Shown here piece by piece: positions 8,565 through 17,759 of a stretch of DNA of 51,790 nucleotides. The notes below the pieces were generated by a model, which saw only the letters and a list, made by a program, of their open reading frames with translations, was not told the DNA's origin and ran no database searches. This stretch comes from Muribaculum sp. (GTDB taxonomy: Bacteria; Bacteroidota; Bacteroidia; Bacteroidales; Muribaculaceae). The stretch's first letter is position 1. The number at the start of each line of letters is the position of its first letter. A program made the position numbers and the translations under genes. The stretch is taken from assembly GCA_023667055.1 (NCBI GenBank), contig JAMPAV010000001.1, positions 846,542-898,331 on the forward strand, written 5' to 3'.

Positions 8565-11031
8565 AAGAAATCTAATCTTCACCATAGCGGCGGCTCTGCT
8601 TTTGGCAGTGGTCGCCTTTATGTTTTTCTTCCCTGACGCAATGGAAGGGAGAGTGCTTCAGCAACATGACATACAGCAAGGCCTTGCCAACGGACACGAA
8701 GGGCAGGTATATGAAGCTGAAACCGGCGAATCCACCCGCTGGACCAATTCCCTTTTCGGAGGAATGCCCAATTTCCAGATTGCCCCTTCATATCCCGCCA
8801 ACGATTTCCTGAGTTGGATCCAGAGCGTGTTTATGCTCGGACTCCCCTCGCCTGCCAATCTTCTTTTTGGCATGATGCTTGGCTTCTTCATAATGTGCCT
8901 GTGCATGAAAATGAGGTGGAGCGAAGCCCTGTTCGCCTCAATAGCATGGGGATTCTCTTCATATTTCATAATCATCATCGGGGCCGGACACATTTGGAAG
9001 TTCCTTACCCTCTGCTATATTCCTCCCACGATTGGAGGTCTGGTGCTTATATATCGCAAAAAATGGATATTGGGCAGCGCGGTGACAGCTCTCTTCTCAG
9101 CAATGCAACTCATGAGCAACCATCCTCAGATGACCTATTATTTCATGCTCGTTATGGCTTGCATGGCACTTGCATGGCTGTGGATCTCAATCAAGGAAAA
9201 GAAAGTGGGAGAATGGGCTATATCTACGTGCATCCTCATTGCATCAGGCCTTATAGGTGTTGGAGCCAATTCTGCAAGCCTCTACAACTCCCTCGAATAC
9301 AGCAAAGAGACTGTGCGCGGACGTGCCACAGAGATTACAGACCCCAATGCTCCGGCAGCAGTCGGCATGGACAAGGAAGCCATCACGGCGTGGAGCTACG
9401 GACTTGATGAAACTTGGTCATTGCTTATACCCAATGTCAAGGGTGGGGCCTCGATCAAGCCGGTAGAGGGACAGAATCATATAATGTCAGTTGCAGACAC
9501 AGACCTGGGCGCGGACAGATATTTCTCACCGGAAGAAATGCAGTTCATCGGGCAGTTTACCCAATATTTCGGCGACCAGCCAATGACCAATGGTCCGGTA
9601 TATGTCGGAGCATTTGTCCTTATGCTTGCAATATTGGCCATGTTTGTGGTGCAAGGCAAGTGGGAAACCCCGATGAAATGGGCACTTTTCGCAGCTTCTG
9701 TCATATCGGTACTTCTCAGCTGGGGACACAATTTCGATGCGCTCACCAACTTTATGATAGACCATTTCCCGGGCTACAACAAGTTCCGGACGGTAAGTTC
9801 AATCCTTGTAATCGTAGAATTCTGCATTCCTTTGCTTGCGGCGCTTTGCATAAGGCAAATCATTAAGACCGAAAACTTCTTTATAAAGAACAAGTGGACT
9901 GTGATCTGCGTGATGGGATGCGGCATAGCGGTGTGTTTGACAGGATGGTTAGCCCCGTCAGTATTCGGTGAGCCTTATTCAGTTTCCGAACTCAGTTATC
10001 TGAAAGAGGCTGGTGTCTTTGCAAATCCGGCATACTCAAATGTGATGCAAGGAATTTCGGCCGGGCGTCTGTCGCTTGTCTCAGGCGATTCCCTTCGTTC
10101 GCTGATGTATATTCTTGCCGGATGCATACTTATGTTCCTATGGGCCAAGAAAGCCATCACAAATCCCTCGATATGGGTATGTTGCTTATCTGTCGTGGTT
10201 CTTCTCGATCTCTTCAGCGTTGACAAGCGATATGTGAACTCAGAGAATTTCCTGACTGCTGAAAGTGACGAGGCCGCATTTGTGCCTACAGAGGCCGACC
10301 TTGAAATCTTGAAAGACACATCCAATTATCGCGTGATGGACGTGACGGGATTCTCATCGGCACGAAGCAGTTACTTCCACAAGACAATCGGAGGCTATCA
10401 TGCCGCGAAGCTTACCCGCTACAACGACCTTATCGAACACCAGATAAGCAAGGGCAACCAGTTTGTCTTAAACATGCTTAATGCCAAATATTTCCTGAAT
10501 GGCGACAGCTACAGCCTGAATCCCGATGCTTTTGGCAATGTCTGGTTTGTTGACACCCTGACATACGTTGCCACTCCAAAAGAAGAAATGGAAATGCTTT
10601 CAAATCTTCACACTCGCAATAAAGCTGTTGCAGACAGGAAATTTGCCGAATCCATCGGCAATCCTTTGCCTGTTTCTGTTGGTGATACCATCTATGAGAC
10701 ATCATACGCTCCCAACCGTCTAACCTATAAGGCACGGTCGGCGAAAGGTGGAATTGCCGTATTCTCGGAGATATATTTCCCATGGGGCTGGAAGGCGGAA
10801 GTCAACGGCAAGGAAGTTCCGATCGTACGAGTAAACTATGTGCTGCGGTCGCTGCGCCTACCGGCCGGGGATTCTGAGATTGTGATGACATTTGAGCCCG
10901 GGTCTGTAAGAACGGCCAACACCATATCTATGGTTTCCGTGGTACTGATTTACATCCTCATCATAGCGGCAATCGCAACCTGCTGTTATCCCATTCTCAA
11001 AAACAGGAAAGACGGGAAACAACAACGATGA
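8554..11031 (+). CDS. YfhO-type polytopic membrane protein
   Basis: A large membrane protein of 825 residues from the ATG at 8554; a TTG nine bases earlier is a weaker alternative. It has a first membrane segment at residues about 7-25 and many more up to about residue 560, then a soluble C-terminal domain and a final helix near the end. The features AMEGRVLQQHDIQQG near the N-terminus and YFPWGWKAEVNGKEVPI near the C-terminus are typical of the Bacteroidetes YfhO family (PF09586 type), whose relatives are linked to glycosylation of surface polymers. The start overlaps the Lrp stop by 11 bases, and its TGA overlaps the next ATG. The exact substrate is unknown. Confidence 0.85.
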   Translation: MKNKRNLIFTIAAALLLAVVAFMFFFPDAMEGRVLQQHDIQQGLANGHEGQVYEAETGESTRWTNSLFGGMPNFQIAPSYPANDFLSWIQSVFMLGLPSPANLLFGMMLGFFIMCLCMKMRWSEALFASIAWGFSSYFIIIIGAGHIWKFLTLCYIPPTIGGLVLIYRKKWILGSAVTALFSAMQLMSNHPQMTYYFMLVMACMALAWLWISIKEKKVGEWAISTCILIASGLIGVGANSASLYNSLEYSKETVRGRATEITDPNAPAAVGMDKEAITAWSYGLDETWSLLIPNVKGGASIKPVEGQNHIMSVADTDLGADRYFSPEEMQFIGQFTQYFGDQPMTNGPVYVGAFVLMLAILAMFVVQGKWETPMKWALFAASVISVLLSWGHNFDALTNFMIDHFPGYNKFRTVSSILVIVEFCIPLLAALCIRQIIKTENFFIKNKWTVICVMGCGIAVCLTGWLAPSVFGEPYSVSELSYLKEAGVFANPAYSNVMQGISAGRLSLVSGDSLRSLMYILAGCILMFLWAKKAITNPSIWVCCLSVVVLLDLFSVDKRYVNSENFLTAESDEAAFVPTEADLEILKDTSNYRVMDVTGFSSARSSYFHKTIGGYHAAKLTRYNDLIEHQISKGNQFVLNMLNAKYFLNGDSYSLNPDAFGNVWFVDTLTYVATPKEEMEMLSNLHTRNKAVADRKFAESIGNPLPVSVGDTIYETSYAPNRLTYKARSAKGGIAVFSEIYFPWGWKAEVNGKEVPIVRVNYVLRSLRLPAGDSEIVMTFEPGSVRTANTISMVSVVLIYILIIAAIATCCYPILKNRKDGKQQR

Positions 11032-11576
11032 AATCGCGTATTTTTGACTTTATAAATCGATGGCGCCATACCCACGGGTATGGCGTTCATTCTCCTCTTG
11101 CATATAAATTAGTAAAGGACTGTGTCCATCCCGACGATAGATATGCCTTCTATGTGGATTCCAAAATCTACTCCACAGTAGCAGATTATGATGAAGGTAG
11201 ATACCTCAGGCTCTTGATAAGACTGATACACACGCTTAAATGTAAGGTTGCTTGGATTCCTGATGCAGACAATAAGATTGTGGATATAATTTCCGAGACC
11301 TTTCCCAAAGTTACTGTCCACGAGGGACACAAAATGCCGGAAAATGCCGATTTAATCGTATTTTTCAACAGGCCAATATCTGCTGACACAGCTGAATTGC
11401 TCAATGTGGTGCAAAAGTCTTACGCCGTTTTGAATTATCATTCGGGGAAAAACCATAAGACATGGTTTGCCAACCATTGTCAGGAGATACCGTTCTCGCT
11501 CATTTTGTCGGGACATTCTTTCGACTTGTGTCTGAGACGTGAAGGGATGCAGCACGTCGAGTATGACATCCTATAA
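11028..11576 (+). CDS. methyltransferase-like protein, possibly degenerate
   Basis: A 182-residue protein beginning with a block (GYGVHSPLAYKLVKD) that resembles the HSPF-type start of a Bacteroidetes class I methyltransferase-like family. The C-terminus (FDLCLRREGMQHVEYDIL) also resembles that group's ending. The glycine-rich SAM-binding loop expected in the middle is missing; instead there is KCKVAWIPDADNKIVDI, and the protein seems shorter than I would expect. It may be a non-catalytic relative. Its ATG overlaps the YfhO stop by four bases, and xerD follows 11 bases later, so it belongs to this operon. The function is unknown. Confidence 0.6.
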   Translation: MKSRIFDFINRWRHTHGYGVHSPLAYKLVKDCVHPDDRYAFYVDSKIYSTVADYDEGRYLRLLIRLIHTLKCKVAWIPDADNKIVDIISETFPKVTVHEGHKMPENADLIVFFNRPISADTAELLNVVQKSYAVLNYHSGKNHKTWFANHCQEIPFSLILSGHSFDLCLRREGMQHVEYDIL

Positions 11577-11587
11577 ATTTAACGAAA

Positions 11588-12499
11588 TTGGACATTACAA
11601 AAGACTTCGAATCATATCTCACACTTGAGCGAGGCATGTCTGACAATACTCGTCAGGCATACCTTTGCGATGTGGGTCATCTGATGGAATTTCTCGATGA
11701 AAAGGGAATAAATGCTACGGATACGCAGGAAAAAGATCTCCACGAGTTTATCTGCACACTTAGAGACATCGGCATAGGACCGAGAAGCCAAGCCCGTATT
11801 TTGTCGGGCATAAGGAGTTTTTTCAAATACTTGAAATTAGCCGGTTTCATCGAAACAAATCCCACCGACCTGCTGGAATCTCCACGGTTGGGCAAACATC
11901 TTCCCGAAGTGCTCAGCACTGAGGAGATAGACATGATGATTTCAATGATACCGGAAGACAAAGATGAGTCACTGCGTAACCATGCCATATTAGAGACTCT
12001 GTATGGCAGCGGTCTGCGGGTATCTGAACTGACGGATGCACGCCTGTCGCGTCTGAACATTGATGATGGCTTTCTGATCATAGAGGGCAAAGGAAGCAAA
12101 CAGCGGGTTGTGCCTGTCTCATCGGTTGCTCTGGATTTGATAAAGGATTATCTTCCACAGCGTGCACAACTTAATATCAAGCCAAATGCACGGGATTATA
12201 TATTCCTCAACCGCAGAGGCGACAAAATGTCGCGTGTCATGGTGTTTTATATCATACGGGATTTGGCAGCTGCAGCAGGGATTCTAAAAAAGGTGTCGCC
12301 ACATACCCTTCGTCACTCATTTGCCACTCATCTGCTCGAAGGAGGGGCATCTCTCCGAGTAATACAGGAACTATTGGGACACGAGTCGCTTGAGACCACA
12401 GAAATATATGTGCATCTTGACAAATCGCATCTCCGCCAAGAGCTTCTGACCCATCATCCGCACTACCGGACAGCAAAACATAAAACACAAGAATCCTGA
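11588..12499 (+). CDS. xerD: site-specific tyrosine recombinase XerD
   Basis: A 303-residue recombinase of the size and layout of chromosomal Xer proteins, which resolve chromosome dimers at dif with FtsK. The N-terminal SAM-like DNA-binding domain (TLERGMSDNTRQAYLCDV) covers residues about 10-90. The catalytic domain carries every expected residue: Arg144 (GSGLRVSEL), Lys168 (GKGSKQR), His239 and Arg242 (HTLRHSFATH), His265 (LLGHES) and the nucleophile Tyr274 (TTEIYVHLD). The start appears to be TTG, which fits the family N-terminus. Its place in a tight housekeeping operon, and the absence of excisionase or att sites, argue against a phage or transposon integrase. XerC is the main alternative name. 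Confidence 0.92.
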   Translation: MDITKDFESYLTLERGMSDNTRQAYLCDVGHLMEFLDEKGINATDTQEKDLHEFICTLRDIGIGPRSQARILSGIRSFFKYLKLAGFIETNPTDLLESPRLGKHLPEVLSTEEIDMMISMIPEDKDESLRNHAILETLYGSGLRVSELTDARLSRLNIDDGFLIIEGKGSKQRVVPVSSVALDLIKDYLPQRAQLNIKPNARDYIFLNRRGDKMSRVMVFYIIRDLAAAAGILKKVSPHTLRHSFATHLLEGGASLRVIQELLGHESLETTEIYVHLDKSHLRQELLTHHPHYRTAKHKTQES

Positions 12500-12543
12500 T
12501 GAGCCATTGGTGAAATATAAGGTCAGATACCACAAAAAAAATT

Positions 12544-12580
12544 AGACCCCATCTCAAAAATTTTTAAGGCTTAGGGGTCT
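12544..12580 (+). terminator. hairpin after xerD, member of a repeated terminator family
   Basis: AGACCCC (12544-12550) pairs with GGGGTCT (12574-12580), and the interior contains AAAAATTTTT. The left arm belongs to the 13-mer AGACCCCATCTCA, which recurs just after panB (18581) and, with one change, after the GH28 gene (32163). Confidence 0.6.
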
Positions 12581-12662
12581 CAGTGGGATTGGGCCTAATA
12601 GCGTTTGCAATATTATTCACTTTTTTACGTTATAATTGATAATGATATATACTAACTATAGG

Positions 12663-15600
12663 ATGACTGGAAAACGTAAACTTGTGATGGCTACCAATAA
12701 CGCGGGAAAACTCCGCGAGGCGAGAGCCATCGCCGGAAATAATCTCGAAATTCTAAGCCTTGACGACATTGGCTTCGACAGCGATATCCCGGAGAACGCT
12801 GATACACTTGAGGGAAATGCCCTCCTGAAAGTTCGTGCTGTAAAGAAAACCACCGACCTTGATGTCTTTGCAGACGACACCGGCCTGATGGTTGATGCTC
12901 TCGACGGAGCACCGGGCGTGTTTTCGGCAAGATATGCCGGCGAGGAATGCAACTCTGACGACAATATCGACCTTCTGCTAAAAAACTTACAAGGTGTGGA
13001 AAACCGCAATGCGCGCTTCCGCACATGCCTTGCGCTTTCACTTGAAGGCAAAGAACATATATTTGAAGGCTTATGCGAAGGCTCCATTGCCACGCAAAGA
13101 AGCGGCACCAACGGATTCGGCTATGACCCCGTATTCATATCCGAGGAGACCGGAAAATGTTTTGCCGAGATGTCCGACGATGAAAAAAATGCCATTTCGC
13201 ATCGCGGAAGAGCCGTAGCCTCTATGGTGAAATGGCTGGCATCATTGTGTGCATTTATCCTTGCCTTTATTCCGGCAAATGCGGCCATATCTTCCGACTG
13301 GAGACTCTACAACTCCTTCGACCATAATATCGAAAATATATTCGACACCGAATCAAAGACATACATACTTGCCCAGGCCCAGTATTATTACCCGAATCTG
13401 AGCGACAACAGCGACAAACTATGTTATCTTTTTTGTCTGGACAAGGAAACCGATGAATTAAGGCCATACAACGCCCAGAATTTTCTTTCCGGTTCGGTAA
13501 TCAAATTGGCAAATTATAATGCGTTAAAGAAATATCTCATGATTGTCTATGACAATCTGATGATAGATATTTTATACGACGACGGCCGATTATTCAGTAT
13601 CCCGGCTTTGAAGAACTTCTCCACTTCCGGCACAAAAGAAGTCAGGTCCATCTCCTTCGACACCGAACGCAACCGGGCCTACCTCGCTACAGACTTCGGT
13701 TTTTTGGAGATAAACGACCAAAAACATGAGGTGGCTGCAAGTGGCATATATGATGTTGCGCTCGATTATGTCGTAAGGGCTGCGGATTACCTCCTTGTTG
13801 TGCATGATGGCAAAATATTGCGCGACAAGGTCGATTCCAACCATATATCCTTTTCCGATTTCATTGAGACCGGATGGGAAGAAGGCGACCCGGTGCTCAA
13901 TATGATGTCTCTGTCGCCCGACAAATGTGTCTTCTCAAAAAAAACCAACGGATGGGAATATCATTACATGCTCACATTCCCCGAGGGCGGACAGCAACCC
14001 ACTTGTACCCTTATCGGTAGCTTTGTGGGTGCCACTTTTGCTGAAAACAAGGATGGCATTCTGGTGACGAGACCTTCGCAGCTTGTGGAGATCGAGCGTG
14101 TGACCGGCGACCGAAAAGTGATTTCAAGACGTCCCGGCGGCGAAGACGACGACATGCCGGCCGGATCCTGGGATTTATCCGAGTTCATATATGTCAAACC
14201 AAGGGAGGGCGTATATTCCCTGAAACGCAGCGACAACGATGAGTGGAACGTGACCCGCCAGATAATCAAGCCCAATTCCCCCTCCGCATTCAGAAGCAAC
14301 TTCATGAGATATTCCTCACGACATGGAATGCTCGTGAATTCCCATGGCATCGACCAGAATTTCGGTGCCCACTTGGCACAGAACCCGATTTTGCTGTGTG
14401 CTCTTCAAGGCTCCGACTGGAATCATCTCGGAATTCCATATTTTGACGATTCGCAGGAAATGAGGGTGACAAACCCCTGCGGGTTCGCGCAAGATCCCGA
14501 CAATCCCGATGTTTTCTATTTTGGTTCTATACTAAACGGGCTGATCCGATATGATATAAACGACTATTCCAATACGGTGCTTCACATGACAAGAAGCAAC
14601 GACAGCCCTTCCCTACCCGGTCACGTATCGCTCAGAGAGCCTTATGCCACATGGGGAAGCGTGTTTATGACCATGAATCCCCGCTTCGACAAAAAAGGCA
14701 ATCTAATAGTGGCCCATTGCAACACCGACCTTAAGGACTATAAATCCGAGCTTTGGATATGGACGCCGGAAAAGCGCAAGGCTTCCGTTTCTGCCGAGAC
14801 TTTCCAGCCTTTTAAGATTATAAAGATGGAAGGAATCACATACTCAAGGTCTTCATTGGCATTGCCACTTGAGTCAGCATCTTCGCAAAACCTCATACCA
14901 TTTTTTGTATTCAACAGCTATAAGGAACCTTTTGTAATCTATGATCACAACGGCACTCCGGAGGATGAAGCTGACGACAGAAAAGTAGTGGTCAAATCCC
15001 TAAGCGACAGCGACGGCACAGTGACATACAATTATCTTTTCTGTGCCATTGAGGATCCCGCCACAGGTCTTGTATGGGTCGGCTCCGACAATGGTGTCTT
15101 CACTTTTGATCCTCTTGAACAGTTTTCCAACGCCGGCAGCGTAAAAAGAATAAAAGTCAGCAGAAACGACGGCACTTCCCTTGCCGACTATTTGCTTGAC
15201 GGCATCAGTGTGAATGACATATCCATCGACAATAAGGGCAGAAAGTGGTTTTCACTTGAAGGTGGAGGAATAGTATGCACCTCCGCCGACGGCAGAACAA
15301 TTATCCAGGAAATATCATCAGATGATTCGATGCTGCCCTCCGATAAGGTTTATGCCACTTGTTATAACCCGGAGTCAAACTCCCTGATGATAGCCACCGA
15401 AAACGGTTTGTGTGAATATTATTTTAGCATGCAGTCAGACACCCAACAGGAATCCGATGTCAGGGCCTATCCCAACCCGGTCCGTCCTGATTATTACGGA
15501 TGGATTACTATCGACGGGCTCGAAGACGACTGCGTTGTCAAAATTGTGGACTCCGCCGGCAACCTGATACGCGAACTGGGACCATCATCGGGTGGCAAAG

Positions 15601-15728
15601 CCCAATGGGATGCCTGCAATGCCAATCTTGACAGGGTGGCAAGCGGCGTATATTTCGTGCTGGCATCAGCGGGTCCCAACGGGACATCGTTTAATGAAGT
15701 GACAAAAATACTTGTGGTTAAGAATTGA
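12663..15728 (+). CDS. rdgB-porZ: RdgB nucleotide pyrophosphatase joined in frame to PorZ-type T9SS protein
   Basis: One uninterrupted frame of 1021 codons from the ATG at 12663. Residues 1 to about 187 are a complete RdgB/HAM1 enzyme, which removes ITP, dITP and XTP in the cytoplasm: ATNNAGKL, FADDTGL, DGAPGVFSARYAGE, GTNGFGYDPVF and ISHRGRA are all present. At Met188 (ATG at 13224) a textbook Sec signal peptide begins (MVKWLASLCAFILAFIPANA). It is followed by a PorZ-like protein: propeller repeats (YRTDFGFLEI-style strands, GLVWVGSDNGVFTFDP) and a C-terminal YPNPVRPDYYGWITI sorting-type domain. PorZ is a surface component of the type IX attachment complex. Usually the two would be separate genes. 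Either the stop between them was lost, or PorZ is made from the internal start. Confidence 0.88.
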   Translation: MTGKRKLVMATNNAGKLREARAIAGNNLEILSLDDIGFDSDIPENADTLEGNALLKVRAVKKTTDLDVFADDTGLMVDALDGAPGVFSARYAGEECNSDDNIDLLLKNLQGVENRNARFRTCLALSLEGKEHIFEGLCEGSIATQRSGTNGFGYDPVFISEETGKCFAEMSDDEKNAISHRGRAVASMVKWLASLCAFILAFIPANAAISSDWRLYNSFDHNIENIFDTESKTYILAQAQYYYPNLSDNSDKLCYLFCLDKETDELRPYNAQNFLSGSVIKLANYNALKKYLMIVYDNLMIDILYDDGRLFSIPALKNFSTSGTKEVRSISFDTERNRAYLATDFGFLEINDQKHEVAASGIYDVALDYVVRAADYLLVVHDGKILRDKVDSNHISFSDFIETGWEEGDPVLNMMSLSPDKCVFSKKTNGWEYHYMLTFPEGGQQPTCTLIGSFVGATFAENKDGILVTRPSQLVEIERVTGDRKVISRRPGGEDDDMPAGSWDLSEFIYVKPREGVYSLKRSDNDEWNVTRQIIKPNSPSAFRSNFMRYSSRHGMLVNSHGIDQNFGAHLAQNPILLCALQGSDWNHLGIPYFDDSQEMRVTNPCGFAQDPDNPDVFYFGSILNGLIRYDINDYSNTVLHMTRSNDSPSLPGHVSLREPYATWGSVFMTMNPRFDKKGNLIVAHCNTDLKDYKSELWIWTPEKRKASVSAETFQPFKIIKMEGITYSRSSLALPLESASSQNLIPFFVFNSYKEPFVIYDHNGTPEDEADDRKVVVKSLSDSDGTVTYNYLFCAIEDPATGLVWVGSDNGVFTFDPLEQFSNAGSVKRIKVSRNDGTSLADYLLDGISVNDISIDNKGRKWFSLEGGGIVCTSADGRTIIQEISSDDSMLPSDKVYATCYNPESNSLMIATENGLCEYYFSMQSDTQQESDVRAYPNPVRPDYYGWITIDGLEDDCVVKIVDSAGNLIRELGPSSGGKAQWDACNANLDRVASGVYFVLASAGPNGTSFNEVTKILVVKN

Positions 15729-15732
15729 TACA

Positions 15733-15770
15733 TGTCTCAGTGCCCTTGACAGCACTGAGACAGTGCTTTT
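15733..15770 (+). terminator. intrinsic terminator after PorZ
   Basis: TGTCTCAGTGC (15733-15743) and GCACTGAGACA (15752-15762) form a perfect 11-base stem, followed by GTGCTTTT. It separates the RdgB-PorZ frame from trmB. Confidence 0.75.
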
Positions 15771-15788
15771 CAAAGAATACTATTCAAA

Positions 15789-16541
15789 ATGGGAAAAAAC
15801 AAGCTTCAGAAATTCTCCGACATGGAGTCATTCCGTTGTGTGCTTCAATATCCCCGGCACATTCTGATCGACCGTGGATTCCCTTACAAGGGAAATTGGA
15901 ACAACGACTTTTTCGCCCGGCACAATCCTATCACACTCGAACTTGGGTGTGGCAAAGGCGAATATACTGTGGGACTTGCAGAAGCATACCACGACAGGAA
16001 TTTTATTGGTGTCGATATAAAAGGTGCAAGAATGTGGAAAGGAGCCAAATCCGTTGAGGAAAAAGGCATTGACAACGCCGCCTTCTTAAGAACCGAGATT
16101 GAAATGATTGCTCAGTTTTTCGGACCTGACGAGGTGGATGAAATATGGATCACTTTTCCCGACCCTCAAATGCAGAAAGCGCGTAAAAGGCTGACATCAT
16201 CGAGATTTCTGACATCCTACCGGTCATTCCTTCGCAACGGTGGTATTGTGAACCTAAAGACTGACTCCCCTTTTCTTTATGAATACACAAGAAGGCTTGT
16301 GATGCTCAATGGATTTGAGGTGCTTGTCAATACTGATGACCTTTACGGGAGTGGCAATGCAGACCCCGTGTCTTCCATAAAGACTTTCTACGAGCAGCAA
16401 TGGCTGTCGCGAGGAAAGACCATCAAACTCATCTCTTTCCGTATCGGCGAAGGAGAAATAATCGAACCCGATTGCACCGACCTGGAAAAAGACGACTATC
16501 ACAGCGAATTTGGCCGACACAGCAATAATTTCCCATCCTGA
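15789..16541 (+). CDS. trmB: tRNA (guanine-N7-)-methyltransferase
   Basis: A 250-residue SAM-dependent enzyme that methylates guanosine 46 in the variable loop of tRNAs. The SAM-binding motif ELGCGKGEY lies at residues 51-59, followed by GVDIKGARMWKGA and the catalytic-region signature WITFPDPQ; the TrmB block LKTDSPFLYEYT is also present. It is of normal length for Bacteroidales and starts just after a terminator. Mrp follows 30 bases downstream and may share its transcript. The N-terminal KLQKFSDMESF segment is typical of this phylum's TrmB. Confidence 0.94.
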   Translation: MGKNKLQKFSDMESFRCVLQYPRHILIDRGFPYKGNWNNDFFARHNPITLELGCGKGEYTVGLAEAYHDRNFIGVDIKGARMWKGAKSVEEKGIDNAAFLRTEIEMIAQFFGPDEVDEIWITFPDPQMQKARKRLTSSRFLTSYRSFLRNGGIVNLKTDSPFLYEYTRRLVMLNGFEVLVNTDDLYGSGNADPVSSIKTFYEQQWLSRGKTIKLISFRIGEGEIIEPDCTDLEKDDYHSEFGRHSNNFPS

Positions 16542-16571
16542 TTTGTTAAACTATAAAACAGTTTAGAATTT

Positions 16572-17696
16572 ATGGCTATATATCCCAAATTAATCCTGGA
16601 TGCACTGACCAACGTCAAGTATCCCGGCAACGGCAAGAATATTGTAGAACTTGGTATGGTAGAGGATGACATCCGCATAGATGGCAACAAGGTGTCGTTC
16701 TCGCTGATTTTTGACAGACCCACCGACCCCTTCATCAAGTCTGTGGTAAGAGCGGCAGAGGCCACGCTTCCGGTTTTCGCTGACCCCGACATTGACGTGA
16801 AAGGTCGCATATCTGTAAAATACCGTCAGCAACAGCCCGAACCGCAACAGGAGCGTCCACTTCCACGAGTGAAAAACATCATTGGAATCAGCTCAGGCAA
16901 AGGAGGAGTGGGGAAATCCACCGTGGCAGCCAATCTTGCCATCTCCCTTGCATCCATGGGCTATAAAGTCGGACTTCTTGATGCAGACATTTTCGGACCC
17001 TCGATGCCAAAAATGTTTGGTGTCGAAGACGAAAAACTATATATGGTGAATCAGGAGGGTAAGGACTGGATAGAACCAGTGGAGAAATATGGCGTGAAAA
17101 TGCTCAGCATCGGTTTCGTGGTGGACCGCAATAGTCCGGTACTTTGGCGCGGAGGAATGGCCTCCAATGCCCTAAAGCAATTGATCACCGATGCGTGGTG
17201 GGATGAACTTGACTATTTTCTCATAGATATGCCTCCGGGCACGAGCGACATTCACCTCACCCTTGTGCAGACCCTCCCCATCACTGGCGTCATTGTGGTC
17301 AGCACTCCGCAGGAAGTGGCACTCGCTGATGCCCGCAAGGGTATAGGAATGTTCCGGAGCGAAAAGATAAATGTGCCCATTCTTGGACTTGTAGAGAATA
17401 TGGCATGGTTCACCCCGGCATTGCACCCGGATGAGAAATACTATATTTTCGGAAAAGAGGGTGCCGTAAGGCTTGCCGAGCAACTGGATGTGCCTCTTCT
17501 TGCCCAAATTCCTCTTGTAGCTGATATCTGCGAGATGGCCGACAACGGACAACCTACGGCTGTGCAATCCACCGGAGGAAGCATTTCCGAAAACCCAGAG
17601 GCTAAAGCATTTTCAGAACTTGCCGATAGAGTGGTGGAAGAATGCAACAGGAGAAATACAGAACTCCCGCCCACACAAGTGGTCATGACTCATTGA
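16572..17696 (+). CDS. mrp: Mrp/NBP35-type iron-sulfur carrier P-loop ATPase
   Basis: A 374-residue protein of the Mrp/ApbC family, cytoplasmic carriers that help deliver iron-sulfur clusters. Residues 1 to about 85 are the MIP18-like domain. The P-loop with the deviant Walker A motif GKGGVGKS is at residues 109-116, with LLDADIFGPSMPKMFG next and IDMPPGTSDIHLT in the Walker B region. The C-x-x-C pair that follows ENM in many proteobacterial homologues is absent here (ENMAWFTPALHPDEKYYIFG). As far as I recall this is usual for Bacteroidetes, so cluster binding may use other ligands. The gene lies between trmB and panB on the same strand. Confidence 0.9.
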   Translation: MAIYPKLILDALTNVKYPGNGKNIVELGMVEDDIRIDGNKVSFSLIFDRPTDPFIKSVVRAAEATLPVFADPDIDVKGRISVKYRQQQPEPQQERPLPRVKNIIGISSGKGGVGKSTVAANLAISLASMGYKVGLLDADIFGPSMPKMFGVEDEKLYMVNQEGKDWIEPVEKYGVKMLSIGFVVDRNSPVLWRGGMASNALKQLITDAWWDELDYFLIDMPPGTSDIHLTLVQTLPITGVIVVSTPQEVALADARKGIGMFRSEKINVPILGLVENMAWFTPALHPDEKYYIFGKEGAVRLAEQLDVPLLAQIPLVADICEMADNGQPTAVQSTGGSISENPEAKAFSELADRVVEECNRRNTELPPTQVVMTH

Positions 17697-17756
17697 TTAA
17701 CTCGATTAACTCTCTAAGATTACCAATTCAAAATTCGCAATTCAAAATTCAATATA
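17697..17756. repeat. short AT-rich direct repeats between mrp and panB
   Basis: The spacer has two small direct repeats: TTAACTC twice (17698 and 17708 region), then CAATTCAAAATTC twice, spaced by about 15 bases. The style matches the heptamer runs elsewhere in the window. No promoter is evident. Confidence 0.5.
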
Positions 17757-17759
17757 GCA

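Noticed and set aside
11588..12499. XerD as an integrase of a mobile element
   Set aside because: All residues, size and operon context fit the chromosomal Xer recombinase, and no att sites, cargo or excisionase are near.
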